Source: JAYPWI01 sp038135065 (lineage in GTDB: Bacteria; Actinomycetota; Acidimicrobiia; Acidimicrobiales; Poriferisodalaceae). From it: a stretch of 13,264 nt of DNA. A program made the translations under genes and the position numbers. The notes below the pieces were generated by a model. The model made no database searches. It was not told where the DNA came from and saw nothing but the letters and a program-made list of their open reading frames with translations. The stretch's first letter is position 1. Every line of letters begins with the position of its first letter. Location of the stretch: contig JAYPWI010000053.1 in the NCBI GenBank assembly GCA_038135065.1, forward strand, positions 1-13,264, given 5' to 3'. This document shows positions 8,080-13,264 of this stretch, piece by piece.

Positions 8080-8085
8080 TAGCCT
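8080..8085 (+). promoter_or_regulatory. Candidate -10 box (TAGCCT) for a leaderless YibE/F transcript
   Basis: TAGCCT fits TANNNT and lies 7 nt before GTG 8093, the spacing expected when transcription starts at the first base of the start codon. No Shine-Dalgarno is visible upstream of that GTG. I see no convincing -35. Confidence 0.4.
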
Positions 8086-8092
8086 CTCGGCA

Positions 8093-9397
8093 GTGGGCGG
8101 CTCGCACGGACACGAACACGACCTCCCGGGTGGATGGGCCCGATGGATGGGCGACCGTGTGCTGCGCGTGGTGGCCCTCGCAGTGATCGCGTCAGCCGGC
8201 CTGACGGTGATCGGCCTCATCGTGCTCTGGCCGAGCGGCGAGGGCAAACGTCAGGCGACAGACAACGCCAGCCAGATCGGCCTGGTGACCGAACGGGTCG
8301 ATGCCACCGTTGTCACCGTCAACGAGGGGCAGTGCAGCTACTCGACGCCCGACAACCCACAGACCTGCCGAACCCTGACCTTCGAGCTCACGAACGGCCC
8401 TGCGACAGCCAGCCTCGTGTCCCTCCCTGAGATCAACACCACGTTCGATCAGACCTTCCCCGAGCTCAGCGTCGGGGATGGCGTGGTGCTGGGGTACGAG
8501 GCGACGACCGACTACTACTTCTTCGCCGACCTGCAGCGACGCACCCCCTTGACCATTCTCGCCGTGCTGTTTGCGGTCGTGGTCATCGCCCTCAGCAGGG
8601 TACGGGGGGCATTGGCCCTTCTCGCCATGGCCGCCACCCTGGTCCTGCTGGTTGCCTTCGTCGCCCCCTCGGTCCTCGACGGCAACGACCCGCTCCTCGT
8701 CGCCGTGGTCGCCGCCTCGGCCATCGCCTTCGTGAGCCTGTATCTCACTCACGGCTTCACACCCACCACGACGGTGGCCCTCGCCGGCACACTCGCCGCC
8801 CTGACCCTCACCCTGGTCATATCGTGGATCTTCTTCGAACTGGCCACCTTCAGCGGCCTGGCCACCGAGGAAGGGCTCATTCTGCCCTTTGTCGCCGAGA
8901 ACGTCGACCTCGGCGCCCTGCTGCTCGGAGGGGCGATCATCGGTGCGCTGGGGGCCCTCGACGATGTCACGGTCACCCAGGTCGCCACGGTGGCAGAGCT
9001 TCGTCACCGAAGCCCCGACCTGCCCACACGCTCTCTCATCGCATCGGGGGTGCGGGTCGGCCGGGACCACATCGCGTCGACGGTCAATACCCTGCTGCTC
9101 GCCTACGCCGGAGCAAGCATGCCCCTCCTGCTGCTGTTCGCCATCTCGGACCAGTCACTGGCCACGGTCGCCAACTCCGAAATCATCGCGGTCGAGATCG
9201 TCCGCACCCTCTGCGGGTCAATTGGCCTCGTTGCCGCAGTACCGATCACCACCGGACTCGCCGCACTCGTCCTGCGCCCGGAGGCCCTGCCGCGCGCCGG
9301 GGACGCCGACCTCGACCCTGCTGCTGCACCACCAACTACACCGGACCCCGCGGCAGCACCCCGGTGGGAGGACTTCGCCCCGGACGACAACGGCTGA
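8093..9397 (+). CDS. YibE/F family integral membrane protein
   Basis: A 434-aa polytopic membrane protein of the YibE/F family. The N-terminus G-S-H-G-H-E-H is His-rich and precedes TM1 (about 24-46). A soluble, probably external domain follows (about 50-148) with Cys81 and Cys92. About seven further hydrophobic segments span 152-393. The family signature G-A-L-G-A-L-D-D-V-T-V-T-Q is at 284-296. The tail from about 398 is Pro/Ala/Asp-rich and hydrophilic. The length and layout fit actinobacterial members. The biochemical role of the family is not established and I assign none. GTG 8093 is the first in-frame start and keeps the His-rich N-terminus typical of relatives. ATG 8147 is an alternative that would lose it. 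Confidence 0.88.
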   Translation: MGGSHGHEHDLPGGWARWMGDRVLRVVALAVIASAGLTVIGLIVLWPSGEGKRQATDNASQIGLVTERVDATVVTVNEGQCSYSTPDNPQTCRTLTFELTNGPATASLVSLPEINTTFDQTFPELSVGDGVVLGYEATTDYYFFADLQRRTPLTILAVLFAVVVIALSRVRGALALLAMAATLVLLVAFVAPSVLDGNDPLLVAVVAASAIAFVSLYLTHGFTPTTTVALAGTLAALTLTLVISWIFFELATFSGLATEEGLILPFVAENVDLGALLLGGAIIGALGALDDVTVTQVATVAELRHRSPDLPTRSLIASGVRVGRDHIASTVNTLLLAYAGASMPLLLLFAISDQSLATVANSEIIAVEIVRTLCGSIGLVAAVPITTGLAALVLRPEALPRAGDADLDPAAAPPTTPDPAAAPRWEDFAPDDNG

Positions 9398-9416
9398 GGC
9401 TCAGCGCCCGACCGAT

Positions 9417-9440
9417 GTGGCGGCCGTGGCGGCCGTGGCG
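9417..9440. repeat. Short tandem repeat (9-bp unit, 2.7 copies) between convergent genes
   Basis: GTGGCGGCC is repeated at 9417, 9426 and partly at 9435. The repeat also allows a 5-bp hairpin (CGGCC 9421-9425 with GGCCG 9431-9435). It lies between the YibE/F stop (9397) and the TetR stop (9442). It may be a weak transcription stop or simple slippage. Confidence 0.5.
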
Positions 9441-9441
9441 A

Positions 9442-10047
9442 TCAGCCGAACAGCCGGGTCAGGGAGACGACCAGGGCCTGCTGCGTGTCAGCGTCGGACA
9501 GGCCGCCCTCTCGGCGCAGATAGGCAATCCCCCCGATCTGGGTGATCAGATCTCCTGCTGCACTGACCGACGCACGCTCGGAGGGAGGGCACCGGTCGAG
9601 AACATCTGCGAACTGCGCTTCGAACTGTCGCCGCATCTCGCCCTCACTGCGAGCAAGCTCCTCGGCGATGCGGGGATGGTGTGGGGCGTTGGCCACCGTC
9701 GCCCGGTAGCGAGCCCCGAACTGCTCGTACAGCCCCACACGCATCGCCACGAAGTCCTCGATGCGCTGTTCCAGGGGCCCCTGGCCGATGGCCGGAAGAT
9801 ACGACGCAACAGTGCTCGCGGCCCGGCCCCTGGCAATTGCCGCCTCGAGGAGTTCCCCTGCGTCCGCAAAGTAGCGGTACAGCGAGCGAGGCGAAATCCC
9901 CGAACGGTGGGCCACCTGTTCGATGGTCGGGAACAACGCATCTTCGGCGAACAGATCGAGGACGACATCGAGCACCGTCTCGACATTGCGACGTCGTCGA
10001 GCGACCCGCCCATCGAGGTGCTCGACGTCCTGCGCTGTCTCGTTCAC
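9442..10047 (-). CDS. TetR/AcrR family transcriptional regulator
   Basis: A 201-aa regulator. The N-terminal part is basic (R-V-A-R-R-R-R at 14-20). A helix-turn-helix follows at about 40-62: T-I-E-Q-V-A-H-R-S-G-I-S-P-R-S-L-Y-R-Y-F, the standard TetR recognition pattern. The remainder is an all-helical ligand-binding and dimerisation domain, too divergent to name a ligand. The frame stays open far upstream (to 10869), but that extension overlaps the divergent regulator gene on the other strand and is not credible. I chose GTG 10047, which has GAGG 4 nt upstream and gives a normal TetR length. It is divergent from a second TetR gene and they share the inverted repeat at 10136-10151, so it may control itself, its neighbour, or both. 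Confidence 0.85.
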   Translation of the reverse strand: MNETAQDVEHLDGRVARRRRNVETVLDVVLDLFAEDALFPTIEQVAHRSGISPRSLYRYFADAGELLEAAIARGRAASTVASYLPAIGQGPLEQRIEDFVAMRVGLYEQFGARYRATVANAPHHPRIAEELARSEGEMRRQFEAQFADVLDRCPPSERASVSAAGDLITQIGGIAYLRREGGLSDADTQQALVVSLTRLFG

Positions 10048-10058
10048 TACACCTCGAC

Positions 10059-10064
10059 GGTAGC
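10059..10064 (-). promoter_or_regulatory. Candidate extended -10 box for the leftward TetR gene
   Basis: On the minus strand, TGC-TACCGT (hexamer 10064-10059) fits an extended -10 and ends 11 nt before GTG 10047. This would give a very short leader holding the GAGG. Confidence 0.35.
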
Positions 10065-10135
10065 AAGATCCTGCAGCGACGACCCCTGCGAGCGCTTCGG
10101 GCCAGCGGGGGTGCCGATTGCCCATCACCGATATT

Positions 10136-10151
10136 CGTACTAAGCAGTACG
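10136..10151. promoter_or_regulatory. Inverted-repeat operator between divergent TetR genes
   Basis: CGTACT-AAGC-AGTACG is a perfect inverted repeat with 6-bp arms and a 4-bp spacer; two more positions on each side pair after one mismatch (AT...AT). A palindrome of this size in the gap between divergent TetR genes is a typical TetR-family operator. It overlaps the likely promoter of the rightward gene (TTGCCC at 10118-10123 is a weak -35 candidate) and lies 34 bp before GTG 10186. Which of the two regulators binds cannot be told. Confidence 0.65.
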
Positions 10152-10185
10152 CATTAGGCCAGCCGGCGAGGAGCGTCACCCAATC

Positions 10186-11793
10186 GTGCCCGCAGGACGT
10201 CCACGAACCCTCGACCCGCAGCAGGCGACGGCAGCCATCGTCGAAAGCTTCTGGGCGGGCGGCTATCAGGGCACGAACCTCGATGACATCGCCGCCAGAT
10301 TGGGAGTTGGCAAACCCACCCTCTACCGGACCTTCGGCAACAAGGCAGCTGCCTTCGCGGCGGCACTCGACGCGTATTTCACCCAGCACTTCGAGCCGAT
10401 CATCGCGCTGCTCGATCGTCCGGGCCCCGCTGCTCCCGCCATCGACGCAATGTTCGATGCCCTGTGCCAGAAGGCCCTCGACGCCAACCTCCCCAACGGT
10501 TGCCTCCTCGGTGACGCAGCTGTCTCGGCGCGCAGCGAGGGATCCGTCCATGTCGACCGGGTTGCCCACCTCCAGGAACGCCTGGCGCTGGCCTTGACTG
10601 CATGGGCCGAGCGAGCCCGACGCCAGGGCGAGATCGCCACGTCGGCGAACCCGGCTGCTGTCGCCGCCTACCTCCTCGGTCAAGTGGTCGCCATTGCTGC
10701 GCTCTCCCGGCAGCACCCCACGAGAGACCAGTTGACGGCCATCACCGCCCTCATGTTCCACGCCCTGCCATGGGCCGACCCCCGTCCCTCTCTGCGAACA
10801 GGAGCCCCCATGAACACCTCCCACCCAGAACCAACCGGCGACCCGGACCCAACCGATGACCAGGACCATGTCACCCTGTTCAAAGGGGCCGCAGCGAACT
10901 CGTACTTCGCCCTCTATTTCAATGCCGAACCTTCACCGGGCGCTGAGCAGGTGGCGCACGAGACCCATGCCATCGACCTGCGCCCGGAGCGGGACGTCAC
11001 CCTCCATGTAGAGATCTTCAACCCGACGGGGACCCTCCCCCTGGTCGTCACCCCGGGCGGCATGGGCGACTGCGAGGGCTTCCGGAGCTTCGCCCGCAAC
11101 GTGGCTGCCGCCGACCCCGACCTACGGGTCGTCATCTGGGACCGACGCAACATGGGCCAGTCGGACATCGCCTTCGGCGACACCCCCCTGTCGCTGGAGG
11201 AAGCTGACGATCTCCACTTCCTCATCGATCGACTCGGCATTGCCCCCGCCGCGCTGTACACGATGTCATCGGGTGCCCGATCCAACCTCGTGCTGGCCGA
11301 GCGGCACCCCGAAGATGTGGCCGCCCTGGTGATCGCACCGCTGACCGGTGGACCGATCGCATCCGAGCAACTCCCCGAGGAGTACTACCTCAAGTACATC
11401 GGCGACGACAGCATCACCTCGATGGAGGCCCTGGCCGCCACCCCGTTCTGGGCCGCCTACGTCGAGCGGAACGGGCCCGAGCAGCGGGAACGTTTCTTCG
11501 GCGGAGACGTCGCCGAGTTCCTTGCCGCCATGCAGCGCTCGGGCGAACACCTCCGCTCCTTCAGGCACACCACGGCGCTGGGGATGACGGACGAACAGTT
11601 GGCCGCCCTCAGGATCCCGGCGACGCTGATTCTCCATCACGGTGACGAGACCGACGAGCTGCACCCGATCCCCAACTCCCGAGCGGCCACCACCCTGATC
11701 GAGAACTCGAGGTTCGAAATCGCTCCGACGCTCGAACCCGTCCTCGAGCGCATCCTGCCCTTCATCCGGGACCACACTCCCGCACTCCCCTGA
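10186..11793 (+). CDS. TetR regulator continuing in frame into an alpha/beta hydrolase
   Basis: One open frame of 535 codons with two parts. Residues 1 to about 204 are a TetR regulator of the NemR/AcrR-like type: G-R-P-R-T (4-8), helix-turn-helix L-D-D-I-A-A-R-L-G-V-G-K-P-T-L-Y-R-T-F (32-50), and P-N-G-C-L-L-G-D (103-110) as in that subfamily. From Met209 (10810) comes a 327-aa alpha/beta hydrolase, numbered from that Met: G-G-M-G oxyanion loop (83-86), I-W-D-R-R-N-M-G-Q-S (109-118), nucleophile elbow T-M-S-S-G with Ser153, and H-G-D-E-T-D (277-282) with the probable acid. I find no His at the usual place near the C-terminus. GTG 10186 has GAGGAG 12 nt upstream. A Pro/Asp/Thr-rich stretch after Met209 could be a linker. 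It may yield a fusion, a separate hydrolase from the internal start, or both. Confidence 0.8.
   Translation: MPAGRPRTLDPQQATAAIVESFWAGGYQGTNLDDIAARLGVGKPTLYRTFGNKAAAFAAALDAYFTQHFEPIIALLDRPGPAAPAIDAMFDALCQKALDANLPNGCLLGDAAVSARSEGSVHVDRVAHLQERLALALTAWAERARRQGEIATSANPAAVAAYLLGQVVAIAALSRQHPTRDQLTAITALMFHALPWADPRPSLRTGAPMNTSHPEPTGDPDPTDDQDHVTLFKGAAANSYFALYFNAEPSPGAEQVAHETHAIDLRPERDVTLHVEIFNPTGTLPLVVTPGGMGDCEGFRSFARNVAAADPDLRVVIWDRRNMGQSDIAFGDTPLSLEEADDLHFLIDRLGIAPAALYTMSSGARSNLVLAERHPEDVAALVIAPLTGGPIASEQLPEEYYLKYIGDDSITSMEALAATPFWAAYVERNGPEQRERFFGGDVAEFLAAMQRSGEHLRSFRHTTALGMTDEQLAALRIPATLILHHGDETDELHPIPNSRAATTLIENSRFEIAPTLEPVLERILPFIRDHTPALP
10801..10812 (+). promoter_or_regulatory. Internal ribosome binding site and ATG for the hydrolase part
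   Basis: GGAG at 10801-10804 lies 5 nt before ATG 10810, better spaced than the site of the TetR start. Translation here would make a free 327-aa alpha/beta hydrolase (10810-11793) of normal length. The TetR part upstream has no stop; the CGA codon at 10795-10797 is one transition away from TGA. Confidence 0.65.
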
Positions 11794-11810
11794 TGCTCCC
11801 CGGGACGCGC

Positions 11811-11841
11811 AGGGGCCCCGCCGCAATGCAGCGGGGCCCCT
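11811..11841. terminator. Strong GC hairpin terminator between convergent genes
   Basis: AGGGGCCCCGC (11811-11821) pairs perfectly with GCGGGGCCCCT (11831-11841). The 9-nt loop can close two more pairs. There is no T-tract on either side. It lies between the hydrolase stop (11793) and the leftward binding-protein stop (11867), so it probably works in both directions. Confidence 0.8.
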
Positions 11842-11866
11842 CTCGATGTTCAGGTTCGAGGGTCGA

Positions 11867-13027
11867 TCAGCCCTTGGCCTCCACGAAGGCGTCCGAGAAG
11901 TTGATCTCGAAGTCGCCCGTGTCGGCGATGAACTCCAACTTGCTCTGATCCTGTGGGTACACGATCGGGTCCTCGAGGATCTCCGGATCGATGAACTCGA
12001 CCGATGCGGCATTGGGGCTGGCGTAGTAGTTCCAGTTGGTCAACGCTGCGCCGTTCTCGGCATCGAGGATGAAGTTGATGAAGGTATGCGCCGTGCACGG
12101 ATGGGGTGCGTCGATGACGACCGCCATGTTGTCCACCCAGCGGGTGCCACCCTCTTCGGGGACGAAGTAGGTGTACTGCTCGGGATCATCTGCCTCGTCG
12201 AACTGCACGAGGAAGTTGCCGCTGTAGCCGTGGGCAACGGCGGACTGGCCGGCGGCCAGCAACTCGTCGTACTGATCGGAGTCGAAGGCGGCGATACGGT
12301 CACTGGCTGCGGCCACCAGGGCCTTGGCCTCTTCAAGCTCGGTCTCGCTCGTCGAGTTGAGCGAGTACCCGAGGTACTTCAGGGCCGCCCCCATGGTCTC
12401 CCGTGGGTCGTTGAGCAGGGTGATCGCCCCGTCGATGCCGTACTGGGCAGCGAGGTCTGCGTCGAAGACGAGACCCCATGTCTGCGGCACGTCCTCCCCG
12501 GTCACAGCGAGATCGACGCCGAGCCCGGTGGTGCCCCACTGGTAGGGCACCGAGTAGTCGCCAGCCGGGTCGTAGGGCAGGCCCGAGGCGAACTCGTCTG
12601 CCAGGTTGCCAAGATTGGGCACCGCGCTCTTCTGGATCGGAGCGATGTCACCCGACTCGATGAGGATCGACACCATGTAGTCCGACGGCACGATCAGGTC
12701 GTAGCCGCTGTTCTTGGCCGAGATGATGGGCTGCATCTGCTCGTTGGAGTCGTAGAAATCCTGGTTCACCGTCACGGAGTACTCGGTCTCGAAGGCGGCA
12801 ACGAGGTCCGGGTCGATGTACTCGGACCAGTTGTAGAGGTTCAGATCACCATCGGTCTCACCGACGGCGCACCCCTCGTCGCTGGCCGTGTCGTCGCTTG
12901 CGCCGCCGTCGGCTGCGGCACTGTCACCACCGCCGTCAGCAGCATCATCGCCGCCGCCGCACGCTGCCGCGACCAGGGTGACGGCAAATAGTGCAGCGAG
13001 CAGCCGGAGCAGGAGCTTCGGTTTCAT
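11867..13027 (-). CDS. Polyamine ABC transporter substrate-binding lipoprotein (PotD-like)
   Basis: A 386-aa extracytoplasmic binding protein. A lipoprotein signal is at 1-23 (M-K-P-K, hydrophobic core, V-A-A-A-C, lipidated Cys23). A Gly/Asp/Ala/Ser-rich low-complexity tether spans about 24-58. The mature domain opens with L-Y-N-W-S-E-Y-I (64-71), the hallmark start of PotD/PotF proteins. V-P-Y-Q-W-G-T-T-G-L (160-169) and G-G-T-R-W-V-D-N (293-300) follow. Trp67, Trp297 and Asp299 match, from memory of E. coli PotD, residues of the polyamine pocket, so spermidine/putrescine-type cations are the likely ligand. ATG 13027 has AAGGA about 11 nt upstream. It overlaps the permease stop by ATGA, implying translational coupling in a pot-type operon that continues beyond the right edge. 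Confidence 0.93.
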   Translation of the reverse strand: MKPKLLLRLLAALFAVTLVAAACGGGDDAADGGGDSAAADGGASDDTASDEGCAVGETDGDLNLYNWSEYIDPDLVAAFETEYSVTVNQDFYDSNEQMQPIISAKNSGYDLIVPSDYMVSILIESGDIAPIQKSAVPNLGNLADEFASGLPYDPAGDYSVPYQWGTTGLGVDLAVTGEDVPQTWGLVFDADLAAQYGIDGAITLLNDPRETMGAALKYLGYSLNSTSETELEEAKALVAAASDRIAAFDSDQYDELLAAGQSAVAHGYSGNFLVQFDEADDPEQYTYFVPEEGGTRWVDNMAVVIDAPHPCTAHTFINFILDAENGAALTNWNYYASPNAASVEFIDPEILEDPIVYPQDQSKLEFIADTGDFEINFSDAFVEAKG

Positions 13028-13264
13028 TGGGCTGGGGTTCCTTCTGTCGGTGTTACGGGAAACGACCCTTCCGGGCCGAGATCAGGTGATTGCCGGTCAC
13101 CGCCGTCACCAGGTGACGATCGTCGTGCCGACGGAGCAGCCCGCATGCGCTCGGCGAGCAGCGAGAGAGCTACCAAGAGCAGAGAGGCTAGAAGCATCAC
13201 CACGGATACCGCGTTGATGAGGGGGGTGACACCGCGTCGGATCAGGCTGAAGACGTACACGGGC
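13024..13264 (-). CDS. PotC-like ABC transporter permease, C-terminal fragment, 5' end beyond right edge
   Basis: Only the last 79 codons are in the window and the frame is open at the right edge. V-Y-V-F-S-L-I-R-R-G-V-T-P-L-I-N-A (from 13260) followed by a hydrophobic helix matches the end of PotC-type inner-membrane permeases: the cytoplasmic loop after the EAA motif, then the last transmembrane segment. The rest is an unusually long hydrophilic Arg/Ser/Pro/Gly tail of about 40 residues. Its TGA overlaps the ATG of the PotD-like gene (ATGA, 13027-13024). The identity is well supported by the downstream PotD-like gene. Confidence 0.8.
   Translation of the reverse strand, partial: PVYVFSLIRRGVTPLINAVSVVMLLASLLLVALSLLAERMRAAPSARRSSPGDGGDRQSPDLGPEGSFPVTPTEGTPAQ

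Noticed and set aside
6995..9070. Leftward open frames of 374 codons (6995-8119) and 292 codons (8192-9070)
   Set aside because: Antisense to the F420-type and YibE/F genes respectively, and of Gly/Arg/Asp-rich composition typical of shadow frames.
9393..9405. GCTGAGGCTCAGC inverted repeat over the YibE/F stop codon
   Set aside because: Only a 5-bp stem with a 3-nt loop can form; too weak to call a terminator.
10048..10869. Upstream extension of the leftward TetR frame to 475 codons
   Set aside because: The extra 274 residues are antisense to the second TetR gene and its promoter, and lack any domain. GTG 10047 gives a normal TetR length with a ribosome binding site.
11846..12991. Rightward open frame of 381 codons
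   Set aside because: Antisense to the PotD-like gene, which has a clear lipoprotein signal and polyamine-pocket motifs. The antisense translation resembles nothing.
13105..13117. Palindrome GTCACC-A-GGTGAC
   Set aside because: It lies inside the permease coding region, and short GC palindromes are expected by chance. No promoter context.
1..13264. Search for tRNA, rRNA, CRISPR, insertion sequences, toxin-antitoxin or phage-defence genes
   Set aside because: None seen by eye. All substantial stretches are explained by metabolic, regulatory or transport genes.

Overview
The window reads as a stretch of a high-GC actinobacterial chromosome. I favour an Acidimicrobiia-like or related free-living lineage, but no rRNA or other taxonomic marker is present. 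The support is indirect: GC-rich codon use, GTG starts, an F420-type luciferase-like oxidoreductase, a YibE/F membrane protein, lipoproteins, and several genes whose start codon lies only 6-9 nt after a TANNNT-like box, as in actinobacterial leaderless mRNAs. I see no phage, transposon, integron, CRISPR array, tRNA or rRNA. Genes are densely packed and long open frames on the opposite strand are shadows.

Layout, left to right. (1) A leftward pair: an MBL-fold hydrolase of the AtsA arylsulfatase/RNase Z-like type (1818-2639), then a formylglycine-type sulfatase (1-1807) that runs off the left edge. The two are 10-19 nt apart, so probably one operon with two unrelated sulfatase-type folds. (2) Divergent from it, a secreted beta-helix lipoprotein (2856-4997), closed by a strong hairpin (5009-5044). 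(3) A leftward nitronate monooxygenase/FabK-like flavoprotein (5064-6164) downstream of a pteridine-reductase-like SDR (6270-7025) that has His at the catalytic Tyr position. (4) Divergent from the SDR, a rightward F420-type oxidoreductase (7064-8038) and a YibE/F membrane protein (8093-9397). (5) A leftward TetR regulator (9442-10047), divergent across a perfect inverted repeat from a rightward frame (10186-11793) in which a second TetR regulator continues without a stop into an alpha/beta hydrolase, with a good ribosome binding site and ATG at the junction. (6) A hairpin (11811-11841), then a leftward polyamine-type ABC pair: the C-terminus of a PotC-like permease (entering from the right edge) overlapping by ATGA a PotD-like binding lipoprotein (11867-13027).

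Functionally this looks like accessory catabolism and transport: sulfate ester hydrolysis, redox conversion of small molecules by flavin, NAD(P) and F420-type enzymes, a drug- or xenobiotic-responsive TetR/hydrolase unit, and polyamine uptake. No single complete novel system is evident. The items most worth a second look are the TetR-hydrolase in-frame junction with its internal start and operator, the SDR with an altered catalytic residue, and the sulfatase/AtsA/beta-helix locus.
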